In this document: piece after piece, positions 9,272 to 19,389 of the stretch
Position numbering within the stretch: the first letter of the stretch is position 1
Layout of the letters: every line of letters starts with the position of its first letter
Program-made: the position numbers and the translations under genes
Notes under the pieces: model-generated
What the model was told of the DNA's origin: nothing
The model's database searches: none
The model's input: only the letters and a program-made list of their open reading frames with translations
NCBI GenBank assembly: GCA_965222005.1
Contig: OZ244935.1
Location: 124,001-188,000 of the forward strand
Direction of reading: 5' to 3'
DNA from: CBDCTM01 sp965222005
GTDB taxonomy: Bacteria; Bacteroidota; Bacteroidia; Chitinophagales; Saprospiraceae
Length of the DNA: 64,000 nt

Positions 9272-9397
9272 TTCCTGATTTCAGGCGATTGGCGAAGGAA
9301 AAAGCGATTGATAAGGAGCATTTTCCAGTTGGTCCCCTCAACTATAAAAGAGGGAAGTTAATTTTGGAGCTTTACCAAGCAGATTCAAGCTGAATCC

Positions 9398-10528
9398 ATG
9401 AAAAAATTTTACCGCACCATCGGCCTTATGTCTGGCAGCTCACTCGACGGGCTGGACATTGCCTGCTGCGAAATGAGCCGCTCCGCTACTGACCAACTTG
9501 ATCCCATCATCGAATGGAAGCTCGTACAAGCCGCTACCTTGCCTTATTCAGCTATGTGGCAAAGTCGGCTGACTCATCTACCCAATCAGTCAGCCATCCA
9601 TTTTGCCAAAACACATACATACTTTGGCCACTACCTGGCCGAATTGGTCAACAACTACCTCTGGCAGCATCCCTTCGAGCCCGATTTCATCGCCAGCCAC
9701 GGGCATACCATTTTCCACGATCCGGCGCATCGCTTTACCAGTCAGATCGGTGACGGTGCGGCCCTGGCTGCACTCACAGGCTATCCGGTCATCAGCGATT
9801 TTCGCTACCAGGATGTAGCCATCGATGGAGAAGGAGCTCCGCTGGCCCCTATTGCTGACCGCCTGCTTTTCAAAGGCTATGATTTTTATCTCAACATCGG
9901 CGGTATTGCCAATATTAGTTGCCATGCCGCAGGCCGCTACATTGCTTTTGACGTAGGCCCGGCCAACCAGGTGCTCAATGCGCTGGCCGCTGAGGCCGGA
10001 TTGGCTTATGATGCAGAAGGGAGGCTGGCCGCACAGGGGCAGCCTGTGACTGATTTACACCATGTGGTGGATCAACTCGCTTACTTTCAAAAGCCCTATC
10101 CAAAATCCTTAGGCAATGAGTGGGTCCGCCGGGAAGTGCTGCCACTATATATGGAAAATGAAGCCACACTGGCCGATCGATTACATACGGCTTGCCGCCA
10201 GTTGGCTCGCCAAACCGCTTTGGCCATTGAAAATATTATCAAAAAAGAGCAACTGCAAAAAGCTGATTACCAATTATTTATAAGTGGAGGAGGCGCTTTC
10301 AACAACTTCCTTATTCAATGTATCCACAAGGCTTGTACCGAAAGGCTGAAGCTGAAGATCGTTTTGCCCGAGCGGCCTATCATCGAATTTAAGGAAGCTA
10401 TATTAATGGCCCTCATGGGCTTGCTGCGGCTCGAAAACATCCCCAATTGTATGGCCAGCGTGACAGGAGCGCAGCGTGATACCATCAGCGGATCTATTCA
10501 CCAGGGCCATCACAAGCTGGTATCCTAA
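9398..10528 (+). CDS. anmK: anhydro-N-acetylmuramic acid kinase
   Basis: Phosphorylates and opens 1,6-anhydro-MurNAc to MurNAc-6-phosphate in peptidoglycan recycling. The 376-residue protein starts with TIGLMSGSSLDGLDIA, the diagnostic N-terminal motif, and has SHGHTIFHDP, LNIGGIANIS, FDVGPANQ and SGGGAFN, all ATPase-fold signatures of the family. The stop overlaps the start of the next gene by one base (TAATG at 10526-10530), so the two are translationally linked. A TAATTTTG at 9359-9366 may be the -7 element, though no well-spaced TTG is seen. Confidence 0.95.
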   Translation: MKKFYRTIGLMSGSSLDGLDIACCEMSRSATDQLDPIIEWKLVQAATLPYSAMWQSRLTHLPNQSAIHFAKTHTYFGHYLAELVNNYLWQHPFEPDFIASHGHTIFHDPAHRFTSQIGDGAALAALTGYPVISDFRYQDVAIDGEGAPLAPIADRLLFKGYDFYLNIGGIANISCHAAGRYIAFDVGPANQVLNALAAEAGLAYDAEGRLAAQGQPVTDLHHVVDQLAYFQKPYPKSLGNEWVRREVLPLYMENEATLADRLHTACRQLARQTALAIENIIKKEQLQKADYQLFISGGGAFNNFLIQCIHKACTERLKLKIVLPERPIIEFKEAILMALMGLLRLENIPNCMASVTGAQRDTISGSIHQGHHKLVS

Positions 10529-11562
10529 TGGACCATAACCAACACATACTGATCACTGGGGCAACTGGCTTTGTAGGTTCTTACCTGCTCCAATACCTCC
10601 TGCGCAAAGGCTATCACAATATCAGTGCGCTGCGGCGTACCAACAGCCCTATGGAAATGGTGGCTCCCTTCGCCAGGCAGGTTCGATGGCTGGAAGGCGA
10701 TGTGCTGGATGTCCCCTTTCTGGAGGAAGCTATGCAAGGCATCCAGCAACTCTATCACTGCGCCGCGCTCATCTCTACCGATTCCAAAGATGCAGATTTG
10801 CTTCAACAGGTCAATACGGTGGGCACATCCAATGTAGTGAATATAGCTCTCTACAGAGGGGTGGAAAGGATGCTGCATGTAAGCTCTATAGCAGCTATCG
10901 GACGGCTCAAAAACCGGCAGCGCGTCCATGAACAAAGCAAATGGCAGCGCAGCCCGCTCAATTCCAACTACGGTATCTCCAAGTACCAGGCAGAGCAGGA
11001 GGTATGGCGCGGTGTAGCAGAAGGCCTACAGGCCGTAATCATCAACCCCGGTATCGTATTGGGCAGTGGTATCTGGGATCGGGGTACGGGTCAGTTCTTT
11101 AGCAGGGTAGCAAAAGGGCTGCGCTATTTTCCGATTGGCGGCAGCGGTTTTGTAGATGTACGCGATGTGGCTCGCATGTGCATCCAGCTGATGGAGAGCG
11201 ACCTCCAAAGTCAGCGCTTTTTGGCAATCGGCGAAAATCACAGTTACAAAGCGGTGTTTGATATGATAGCTGATGAGATGCAAAAGCGGCGCCCTTCTAT
11301 CCGGGTAAGCCCCTGGCTGGGCAAGATTGCATGGCGGGCCGCGGCAGTAGCTGCGGCGCTGAGCGGCCGCCCCAGCAGCCTGACCCGCCAAACGGTAGAG
11401 CTGACCAACAGAACCTATCTGTATGACAATACCCGCTCACGGCAACAGCTCCATTTCGAGTACACCCCTATTCGTCAAACCATTGCAGAAAGTGCCCGCC
11501 AGTATCTGGAATCCACTCAAAAAGGCGAAAATTTCGCCATTCTGCCATTGAACCATATATGA
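10528..11562 (+). CDS. NAD(P)-dependent epimerase/dehydratase (extended SDR)
   Basis: 344 residues with the Rossmann motif ITGATGFVG at 9-17, the Ser region HVSS (127-130) and the catalytic YGISK pair (Tyr158, Lys162) of extended short-chain dehydrogenases. The sequence GDVLDVPFLEEAM and HCAALIS matches the nucleoside-diphosphate-sugar epimerase / dihydroflavonol reductase-like group. The substrate cannot be told. It shares one base with the end of anmK and is probably in its operon, which might suggest a role in cell-wall sugar metabolism; this is inference from context only. Confidence 0.85.
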   Translation: MDHNQHILITGATGFVGSYLLQYLLRKGYHNISALRRTNSPMEMVAPFARQVRWLEGDVLDVPFLEEAMQGIQQLYHCAALISTDSKDADLLQQVNTVGTSNVVNIALYRGVERMLHVSSIAAIGRLKNRQRVHEQSKWQRSPLNSNYGISKYQAEQEVWRGVAEGLQAVIINPGIVLGSGIWDRGTGQFFSRVAKGLRYFPIGGSGFVDVRDVARMCIQLMESDLQSQRFLAIGENHSYKAVFDMIADEMQKRRPSIRVSPWLGKIAWRAAAVAAALSGRPSSLTRQTVELTNRTYLYDNTRSRQQLHFEYTPIRQTIAESARQYLESTQKGENFAILPLNHI

Positions 11563-11708
11563 TTTGGCTTTTATCTTTACTTTTTGCTTTTTTCTCTCCC
11601 TCCGGCTTCATCTTTATATGCCAAATTTTGCACAGCAGCCGACATTAACGTATCTTCAAGTTTCTAATATAATGACCAGGAAGCTGAGTCAGGTCAAGCA
11701 TTTTACGC

Positions 11709-14700
11709 ATGACGATCCGCCAAGCTATATTGTCCCTTACCCTTTTGGCCGGCTTTGTTTCACAGAGCTTGGGGCAATCTTCTTCGGCTTATGAGTTGCA
11801 ATTGCAGGCTGGCCCGCGGCAGCTCAGTGAGAATCTGGCCGAGCTGATCCGGCAGCCCCCTTTTAGGCGCGAAGAGCTGCTGGCGGGCAAATACTATCGC
11901 TACCTCCAGTTCTACCAACTTCCGGACAGCCAGCACATCCAACAACTAAAAGCGCTGGGGGTTGAGTTACTCGATTATTTACCAAAAAACATCTTTGTCG
12001 CGGCCCTTCCTTCCGATCTGAATATAGCTTTGCTGGCCAATTTTTCTGTCAGAGGCTTGCACCCCATTTTACCGATCGAAAAAATAGCTATCGGGCTGAG
12101 GGAGGACCTGGCTGCTGCCTCCGAAAACCAGCAGATGCATTTGCTGGTCGGTTTGCAAAAAAATCTTCAAGCTGCCCTTGTCAGGTTCCTGCTTCAACAA
12201 AAACAGATCGAGATCATCAGCCCCGCAGAAGCATCCCTTATTGAAATCATTGTTGTACGGCACAAGGTGGAGGCATTGGCTGCTCATCCGATGATCCGCT
12301 ATCTGGAAGCAGCTCCCCTCCCTGCCCAGGCAGAGGATCGGTCAGGTCGCAGTCTGCATCGCTCCAATCTGCTCCATACGGCCTACCGCAACGGCCGAAA
12401 ATATGACGGCTCGGGCGTACACCTTGCCATTGGTGATGATGGCTTCATTGGCCCGCACATCGATTTTGCAGGGCGCACCGAGCAGGAAGCTGTGGCAGGC
12501 GATATGGAAGGAGAACATGGCGAAGTGGTAGCGGGCATATTGGGTGGTGCCGGCAATTTGGATGAACGAAATACAGGAATGGCACCCGGGGCTTATTTAC
12601 ATGTACTCAACGGTTTTGATGCCGTTAAAACCGAACGGCTTGAAGCCTTGAATGCACAGGTAGTGATTACCTCTACTTCCTATGGCGATGGTTGCAATCG
12701 GGGCTATACCCTCTTCACCCAACTGGCAGACCAGCAAATACGCGAAAACCCGCACCTGATACACGTTTTTTCTGCCGGAAATGCGGGCTTGGACGATTGC
12801 GGATATGGAGCCGGACCCGGTTGGGGGAATATCACGGGAGGTATCAAAACAGGTAAAAATGTGCTGGCGGTAGCCAATTTGTATAGCAGTGATGAACGGG
12901 TAGAAAATAGTAGCCGGGGGCCCACCAGCGATGGCCGGATAAAGCCGGATATCAGTGCCAATGGCAATGGCCAACTTTCCACAGCACCCAACAATGCCTA
13001 TGTCGAAAGCACGGGCTCATCTGCCGCTGCACCAGGCGTAGCTGGAGTGCTGGCACAGCTTTACCAGGCATACCGACAGCTAAATGATGGCCAAGAGCCG
13101 GCGTCTGCGCTCATGAAAGCCTGCCTGCTCAATACGGCTGAAGATTTGGGAAATGAAGGGCCCGACTACTCTTTTGGCTGGGGTCGAATACATGCGTTCA
13201 GGGCTTTGCAGCTACTGGAAGAAAATCGTTTTGAACAAGCTTCGATCGGCCAGTTTGGACGGAACCAGCACCGCATAGAAGTGCCCGACAAGCCAATCAA
13301 AGAGCTGCGTATCATGCTCTACTGGCACGACGTAGAGGGCTCACCTGCCAGCCAAACGGCTCTCGTCAACGACCTGGATTTGGAAGTTGCCGACCCCGAT
13401 GGCCAAACCCATCTGCCCTGGCTCCTCAACCACTCGCCTCAGCTAGATAAGCTCGCTGCTCCGGCCAAACGCGGCAGAGATCACCTCAACAATGTAGAAC
13501 AGGTTTCCGTGACTGACCCACCGCCCGGTGAATATACTATTTGGATATCCGGTGGCTCCATTCCGATAGGGCCACAGCAATACTTTGTGGTATATGAATG
13601 GCTGGCCGATGACATCAGCCTGAGCTGGCCGCATGGTGGCGAACGCCTGGCTCCGGGAGAAACGGTACGCCTATTCTGGGATGCGCCCAAAGCAGATGGC
13701 CATTTCCAAATTGAGTTTTCTGATACTGATGCCGGTAACTGGCAAAGCATTGGCAGCGCCACCGCTGATAAGCGCTATTTCGACTGGCTGGTACCTGAGC
13801 GCCAAAGTGCTGCCTGCCACATTCGTATTAGCCGTAATAGTCAATCTGCCATCAACCAACCTGCTTTCAGCATCTTCAAGCCTCCTTCCAACCTCCATAT
13901 CGTCCGGGTTTGCCCCGAATACACTCAGCTCAGCTGGGAGCCGGTGGATGGAGCCACTTCTTACACCCTCTATCAATTGGGCTCTCGATATATGGATAGT
14001 ATAATGACGGTTACCGCCACTACGGCGGAGGTACCCATTGCCAATCCAAAAGTACAGCATTGGTTTGCGGTGAGTGCCAACGGCAGTCAGGGGGAGCGCA
14101 GTCGCCGCAGCCTGGCCGTCAGTGATGGCAGTAGTTTGGAGCAATGCCAGCCGCAGCAGGATGTCAGCATCTGGAATGTGCAATTCCCCGCTGAATACAG
14201 CCTCCCCGCCTGCTTTTCTATCAAAATACCGGTCAGCATCAATATTTTGAATAGTGGTAGCGACCTCATTTCCGGTTTTCCTTTACATTACCAGCTGGAT
14301 GATGGCGATGTAATCACCGAGCATTACGGCGGGAGCATTCCCTCTGCTATTACCGTCAATTATGTATTTGCGCAATCTATTGCACTCGATGAGCCGGGCA
14401 TTCATCAGTTGAAAGTTTGGACAGGCCTGGCGAGTGATCAGGCTGCTTTCAATGATACAATTGAGCTGCCGATCAAGATAGTGGAAGCAGAAATCCGCGG
14501 AGCGCCTTATTTTGAAAATTTTGAAACCTTCGACCTATGTGTGCAGGATGAATGCCGGGCGCCCTGCGCCTTGAGTGGTGGCTGGATCAATCTGGTTGGC
14601 GAAGACGGCGACCAAATCGACTGGCAAGCCTATAAGGGAGCTACACCGAGCTATGGTACAGGCCCATCGGTAGATCAAAATACGGGAGGGGCGGCTGGTA

Positions 14701-16622
14701 AATATCTATACCTCGAAGGCTCTCGTGCCTGCCACAACAAAAGTGCTCACCTCCTCAGCCCCTGCCTTGACCTGAGTGGAATTGCCCATCCCGTATTTAC
14801 CTTTTGGTATCATATGAATGGCGCACATATGGGCAATTTATTGGTCGATCTGTATGATGGTTACCAGTGGCATTACCATATCACCGCACCCATTAGCGGC
14901 GATCAGGGCCAGGGGTGGAAAACGACCGCCATTGACCTGAGTGCCTTTACTTCAAAAACCGTCAACATCCGCTTTAGCGGCGAAACCGGCCCTAATTATC
15001 TGACCGATATCGCTATTGATAATATCGCACTGTTTGATGCCAAAGCCCCGCCCATTTCGGCCTTCACAGTCAGCCGCCATACAAGCTGCAAGTATGTGCC
15101 GATACAATTTTTGGACAATTCCTTCAATACGCCTACCAGCTGGCATTGGCAGTTTGAGCCAGATCAGGTTGTCTTTCAGGACGGCACCAACGCCAATTCT
15201 CCCAATCCCGTAGTACAGCTCACTGGAGCAGGGGAATATCTGGTCCAACTAACCACTTCCAACGCCTATGGCTCTCACCAATTGGTAAGTATTCCGGGCT
15301 ATATCCAGATATCGGATGGGCAAACCCTCCCTGTGAGCGAAAGCTTTGAAGAGATGCCTGGCTTGCTCCCTGAAGATTGGCAAATTCAAAACCCCGATGA
15401 GTCGATCGGCTGGCGATCCGTGCGCGTAATTGGGAAAAGCGGCCTGCCCAGTTCTGCCATGTACGTCAACAATCATAGCTATTCAGATCGCGGGCAAAGG
15501 GATGATTTGCTTTCTCCCCTGATCGATCTGAGCCAGGCGGTTCATCCTCAGCTACGCTTCGATTTGAGCTATTCGCTATTCAATCCAGCCTATTCCGACG
15601 AGCTTCACATCATCATTTCAGAGGATTGTGGCGACTCCTTTACAGAGCAGGTTTACAGCAAATCCGGCTCCCAGCTTGCTACGGCTGAAGAAATAAATTA
15701 TAGCTGGCTGCCGGGCTCCTCTGCCGACTGGCGAACAGAGGTAGTCGATCTGTCCGTTTTTGCCGGCAGCTCCATTCGCGTCAAATTTGTCAATGTTTGT
15801 GATTTTGGCAACAACCTGTTTCTCGACAACATCCTGTGGTACGAGCGAGATAGTTTTCCCGAAGCCGGATTTAGTATGCAGCTCGACGGCGAGGGCTTTT
15901 GCGCCGGCACACAAATCCTGTTTTCCAATACCAGCCAGGGGGGGGGGTCTGATATGGATTACGAATGGCAATTCGGCGAAAAGGCTATTCCCTCCGAAGC
16001 CATTGGCATTGGGCCGCATGAGGTATTGTTTCCGGAAACCGGCAGCTATGAGGTGCGCCTGACGGTCACCCATTTACTGGGCAGCAGCACTTGGCAGCAG
16101 ACAGTGACCATTGCCGAGCCTCCTGAAGCTGCCTTTGTCTATAGCTTTGATGAGCTGGATGTATTTTTTGACAATCAGTCCGAAGCAGCTACGGACTACT
16201 TTTGGGATTTTGGGGATGGCCACACCAGCACGGCGGCATTTCCAAGCCACCAGTACAGCATACCGGGCAATTATACGGTAAGTCTGTCCGCTTCAAATGC
16301 TTGTGGGGAAAGTGTGGCCACTGCAATGCTTCAAATTTCCACTTCCTCCAAAGAGCCAGGAGTTCCGGGGGCATTGCTTGTCAGCCCAAATCCGGCATCT
16401 GCATCGGCCAATCAGCTGAGCCTTTTCTGGCGGCAGCCCGCACCTGTTGATGCCTGGCTCAAGTTATATCAGATCGATGGGCAGCTTATTTGGCAGCAAT
16501 CCGTTCAGCTATCCCCGGGTCAGGCGGTGAGGCCGGATATCGGGGGGCTGGCCCAGGGAGTATATTTGCTGCACCTTGAGGCAGCCCAGCTGCAGGAAAC
16601 CTACAAAGTATTCATTTATTGA
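11709..16622 (+). CDS. T9SS-exported subtilisin-family protease, 1637 residues
   Basis: Large secreted S8 peptidase. Signal peptide at 1-22. Catalytic Asp in AIGDDGF (about 243), His in GEHGEVVAGI (about 270), oxyanion Asn in FSAGNAG (about 358) and Ser in TGSSAAAPGVAG (about 438). After it comes a jelly-roll domain (about 500-640), an FN3-like segment, a MAM/choice-of-anchor-like domain (about 935-1110), a PKD domain (WHWQFEPD), a second MAM-like region, two further PKD domains (WQFGEK, YFWDFGDGHTS) and a C-terminal T9SS type A sorting domain (about 1555-1637: LLVSPNPAS ... LAQGVYLLHLEA). It should cross the outer membrane by the Por system. A run of ten G lies within the third quarter of the gene. 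Monocistronic by spacing. Confidence 0.92.
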   Translation: MTIRQAILSLTLLAGFVSQSLGQSSSAYELQLQAGPRQLSENLAELIRQPPFRREELLAGKYYRYLQFYQLPDSQHIQQLKALGVELLDYLPKNIFVAALPSDLNIALLANFSVRGLHPILPIEKIAIGLREDLAAASENQQMHLLVGLQKNLQAALVRFLLQQKQIEIISPAEASLIEIIVVRHKVEALAAHPMIRYLEAAPLPAQAEDRSGRSLHRSNLLHTAYRNGRKYDGSGVHLAIGDDGFIGPHIDFAGRTEQEAVAGDMEGEHGEVVAGILGGAGNLDERNTGMAPGAYLHVLNGFDAVKTERLEALNAQVVITSTSYGDGCNRGYTLFTQLADQQIRENPHLIHVFSAGNAGLDDCGYGAGPGWGNITGGIKTGKNVLAVANLYSSDERVENSSRGPTSDGRIKPDISANGNGQLSTAPNNAYVESTGSSAAAPGVAGVLAQLYQAYRQLNDGQEPASALMKACLLNTAEDLGNEGPDYSFGWGRIHAFRALQLLEENRFEQASIGQFGRNQHRIEVPDKPIKELRIMLYWHDVEGSPASQTALVNDLDLEVADPDGQTHLPWLLNHSPQLDKLAAPAKRGRDHLNNVEQVSVTDPPPGEYTIWISGGSIPIGPQQYFVVYEWLADDISLSWPHGGERLAPGETVRLFWDAPKADGHFQIEFSDTDAGNWQSIGSATADKRYFDWLVPERQSAACHIRISRNSQSAINQPAFSIFKPPSNLHIVRVCPEYTQLSWEPVDGATSYTLYQLGSRYMDSIMTVTATTAEVPIANPKVQHWFAVSANGSQGERSRRSLAVSDGSSLEQCQPQQDVSIWNVQFPAEYSLPACFSIKIPVSINILNSGSDLISGFPLHYQLDDGDVITEHYGGSIPSAITVNYVFAQSIALDEPGIHQLKVWTGLASDQAAFNDTIELPIKIVEAEIRGAPYFENFETFDLCVQDECRAPCALSGGWINLVGEDGDQIDWQAYKGATPSYGTGPSVDQNTGGAAGKYLYLEGSRACHNKSAHLLSPCLDLSGIAHPVFTFWYHMNGAHMGNLLVDLYDGYQWHYHITAPISGDQGQGWKTTAIDLSAFTSKTVNIRFSGETGPNYLTDIAIDNIALFDAKAPPISAFTVSRHTSCKYVPIQFLDNSFNTPTSWHWQFEPDQVVFQDGTNANSPNPVVQLTGAGEYLVQLTTSNAYGSHQLVSIPGYIQISDGQTLPVSESFEEMPGLLPEDWQIQNPDESIGWRSVRVIGKSGLPSSAMYVNNHSYSDRGQRDDLLSPLIDLSQAVHPQLRFDLSYSLFNPAYSDELHIIISEDCGDSFTEQVYSKSGSQLATAEEINYSWLPGSSADWRTEVVDLSVFAGSSIRVKFVNVCDFGNNLFLDNILWYERDSFPEAGFSMQLDGEGFCAGTQILFSNTSQGGGSDMDYEWQFGEKAIPSEAIGIGPHEVLFPETGSYEVRLTVTHLLGSSTWQQTVTIAEPPEAAFVYSFDELDVFFDNQSEAATDYFWDFGDGHTSTAAFPSHQYSIPGNYTVSLSASNACGESVATAMLQISTSSKEPGVPGALLVSPNPASASANQLSLFWRQPAPVDAWLKLYQIDGQLIWQQSVQLSPGQAVRPDIGGLAQGVYLLHLEAAQLQETYKVFIY
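15938..15947 (+). repeat. homopolymer of ten G inside the protease gene
   Basis: Ten consecutive G encode the end of Gln and three Gly in SNTSQGGGSD at about residue 1410, at the start of a PKD domain. The frame stays open at this length. Gain or loss of one base would remove the last PKD domains and the T9SS signal. Confidence 0.9.
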
Positions 16623-16845
16623 CCTTCTCTGATTAGCTCTTTTGCTTTCAATCCTCATTGCGGTCTTTGGCGGGCCTTCTTTCTTGTGATACGCGATGGT
16701 GAATTTATTGGTATAAATAGCAATTTTCGGGCGGCTTTCTTTGCAGCTTTACAGATATTTCCTAACTTCAATGCCCTTTAAGCGTCCCTAAAAATTGTTA
16801 TTGAGAAGCGCCAATTTATTAAACAATTAAAACTTGTAATCATTT

Positions 16846-18972
16846 ATGAGCTACGACACAAAGAACCTCAGAAACGTGGTATTGTTGGGCCATTCGGGCT
16901 CCGGAAAAACTACTTTTGCAGAAGCCATGCTATTTGAGGCAAAAGCCACCAACCGCAGAGGAACCGTTTCTGACCAGAGTACTACATCTGACTATTCCAT
17001 CATTGAGCAGGAACGTGGCAATTCTATTTTCAGCACCTTAATGCACGTATCCTGGAAGGACTCTAAAATAAATATTATTGATACGCCGGGCTACGACGAC
17101 TTCATCGGCGAGGTAGTTACTTCGCTCAAAGTAGCGGACACCGCGGTGATGATGCTCAATGCGCGCAATGGTGTGGAAGTAGGGACAGAATTGATGTGGG
17201 AGTACATTGAAAAATTCAATTCGCCTACCATTTTCGTCATCAATCACCTCGACAATGAAAAAGCGGACTATGAAATGACTCTTGAGCAAACCAAAAATCG
17301 CTTCGGAGCAAGGGTGGTACCTGTGCAATATCCACTCAATCAGGGCAGCGACTTCAATACGATCATAGACGCTTTGCGCATGGTGATGTACGTATTTCCC
17401 GAAGGGGGAGGCAAGCCCGAAAAGCAAGCCATTCCCGAAGCAGAGATCGGCCGGGCGCAGGACATGCACAACATGCTTGTGGAAGCTGCCGCTGAAAATG
17501 ATGAGCAATTGATGGAAAAGTTTTTTGAAGAAGGTACGCTCAACGAACAGGAGCTCGCTCACGGCCTCAATATCGCCCTTTCCAACGGTCAGTTTTATCC
17601 GGTGTTTTGCTGCTCCTCGGAGCACAATATGGGCAGCGGCCGCATCATGGGCTTCATCAATGATATTGCTCCTTCTCCTGCCGATCGGCCGGAAGCTCCG
17701 CTGGAGGGCGGAGGCATCCTGAAGTGTGATTCCAACGGCCCCACAACGCTCTTTATTTATAAAACCCTTACCGAGCCCCGGGTGGGCCTGCTCTCCTATT
17801 TCAAAGTTTATTCGGGTACCGTAAAGGTGGGCGATGAATTGATAAACGCCAACAACCGCACCTCCGAGCGCATCAACCAGCTTTTTATTGCCAATGGTAA
17901 AAGCAGGGATAATGTGGACGAACTCAAAGCCGGCGATCTCGGCGTGACGGTAAAAATGAAAAACTCGCATACCAATAATACCCTCAACACGAAGGGTACT
18001 GATCGCAAAATAGAACCGATCCCTTTCCCCGATCCGCGCATTCGAACTGCCGTCAATCCTCCCAGCAAAAACGAAATGGAAAAGCTGATGAAGGCTCTTC
18101 ATCAAATCGAAGAGGAAGATCCTACGCTCGTCCTGGAGCAGTCCAAAGCGCTCAAGCAAACCATTTTGCATGGCCAGGGGCAGCTACACCTTGATCTTAT
18201 TAAGTACCGGATCGAAAAAGGTCATAACATTTCGATGGAATTTATCCGGCCAAAGATTTCGTACCGCGAAACGATCACCAAAACAGCCAACGACAGCTAT
18301 CGCCACAAAAAACAAAGTGGTGGAGCCGGACAGTTTGCCGAAGTGCATATGCGCATCGAGCCTTATCATGAAGGCATGCCTCCGCCAGATGGCCTCAACG
18401 TTCGGAATACGGATGAGGAAGAGTTGCCCTGGGGTGGCAAATTGGTCTTTTTGTGGTGTATAGTAGGTGGATCGATAGATGCCAAGTTCAGCAATGCCAT
18501 CAAAAAAGGAGTGATGCAAAAAATGGAGGAAGGGCCACTCACCGGCTCGCTTTGTCAGGATATCCGCGTCAGCATCTACGATGGCAAAATGCACCCCGTC
18601 GATTCCAATGATATGGCCTTCATGCTGGCCTCTACACAGGTATTCAAAAATGCCTTCCAAACGGCCCGCCCCCAGTTGCTGGAGCCTATTTACGATTTGG
18701 AAGTACTGTGCTCCGGCGATGTGATGGGCGATGTGATGAGCGATTTGCAAACCCGCCGGGCCATCATTCAGGGAATGGATGCTGAAGGGCACTACCAAAA
18801 AATCAGGGCACGGGTACCCCTGGCTGAACTTTATCAATACTCCTCCACCCTGCGCTCGATCACACAAGGAAAGGCCAAGTTCTCAAGAACTTTTGCCGAA
18901 TTTGCTGCCGTCACACCCGACATTCAGCAACGATTGATAAAAGAATACCAGGCCGAATTGCAAGAAGCCTGA
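16846..18972 (+). CDS. elongation factor G paralogue
   Basis: 708-residue translational GTPase with EF-G domain order. G1 is GHSGSGKTT (residues 14-22), G3 is DTPGYDDF, and domain IV contains QSGGAGQFAEVHMRIEP and the C-terminal LEVLCSGDVMGDVMSDL region. The N-terminus MSYDTKNLRNVVLLGHSGSG is that of the second, divergent EF-G found in many Bacteroidota, not canonical FusA. G4 reads NHLD in place of NKxD, which may alter nucleotide preference or turnover. It may act in translocation, ribosome recycling or a stress-specific step; the sequence does not decide. It stands alone, with no ribosomal protein genes nearby. Confidence 0.88.
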   Translation: MSYDTKNLRNVVLLGHSGSGKTTFAEAMLFEAKATNRRGTVSDQSTTSDYSIIEQERGNSIFSTLMHVSWKDSKINIIDTPGYDDFIGEVVTSLKVADTAVMMLNARNGVEVGTELMWEYIEKFNSPTIFVINHLDNEKADYEMTLEQTKNRFGARVVPVQYPLNQGSDFNTIIDALRMVMYVFPEGGGKPEKQAIPEAEIGRAQDMHNMLVEAAAENDEQLMEKFFEEGTLNEQELAHGLNIALSNGQFYPVFCCSSEHNMGSGRIMGFINDIAPSPADRPEAPLEGGGILKCDSNGPTTLFIYKTLTEPRVGLLSYFKVYSGTVKVGDELINANNRTSERINQLFIANGKSRDNVDELKAGDLGVTVKMKNSHTNNTLNTKGTDRKIEPIPFPDPRIRTAVNPPSKNEMEKLMKALHQIEEEDPTLVLEQSKALKQTILHGQGQLHLDLIKYRIEKGHNISMEFIRPKISYRETITKTANDSYRHKKQSGGAGQFAEVHMRIEPYHEGMPPPDGLNVRNTDEEELPWGGKLVFLWCIVGGSIDAKFSNAIKKGVMQKMEEGPLTGSLCQDIRVSIYDGKMHPVDSNDMAFMLASTQVFKNAFQTARPQLLEPIYDLEVLCSGDVMGDVMSDLQTRRAIIQGMDAEGHYQKIRARVPLAELYQYSSTLRSITQGKAKFSRTFAEFAAVTPDIQQRLIKEYQAELQEA

Positions 18973-19389
18973 TGAGCGACAGCGAATCCCAATCGCCTGT
19001 GCTATATACCGCGAAAGGATTGAGCGTGATTTATCACTCTCGAACCGCCAGCGGTATAATAAATTCAGCGTCGGCATATACCGCTTGCTAAATTATGAGG
19101 TTCCAAAATCTACTTTAATTTAGCAAGCGTGTATAATTCCTTAATTTTGGAGCTTTACTTTGCAAAGGCAGTAATGAGAGTATGTTTAAAATTAACATTT
19201 TCACTAATGTGAAAGCATGTGAAAGTCTTTCTTCGCTATACTTCAGCTATTTTTCGCTCCGTACCGTCTAGGTACGACCCTCAAAAGGAGCTTCGCCTGG
19301 CTGTGAAATTCATTTCATATTAAAAGAAAAACTAAAATTAGACATACGCTGAATCGTTCTTTGCTGCCTTTGTGTATTTTTGACGGCAC
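18973..19389. other. gene-free region with several short repeats
   Basis: No coding frame is convincing. TATACCGC occurs at 19005-19012 and 19077-19084 and its complement GCGGTATA at 19051-19058. A larger inverted repeat spans 19077-19134. TTAATTTTGGAGCTTTAC at 19141-19158 is identical to a block before anmK (9358-9375) and contains TAATTTTG, the Bacteroidota -7 form. Confidence 0.5.
19077..19134. repeat. inverted repeat of the AATTTAGCAAGCG element
   Basis: TATACCGCTTGCTAAATT (19077-19094) is inverted as AATTTAGCAAGCGTGTATA (19117-19135) with one extra base in the right arm. The right arm is the same 19-mer seen at 2548-2567, 16.5 kb away, so this is a dispersed element rather than a local terminator. 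Confidence 0.6.

Noticed and set aside
17038..18171. Leftward 377-codon open frame opposite the EF-G gene
   Set aside because: Long only because the opposite strand is a conserved gene with biased codons; no recognisable protein.
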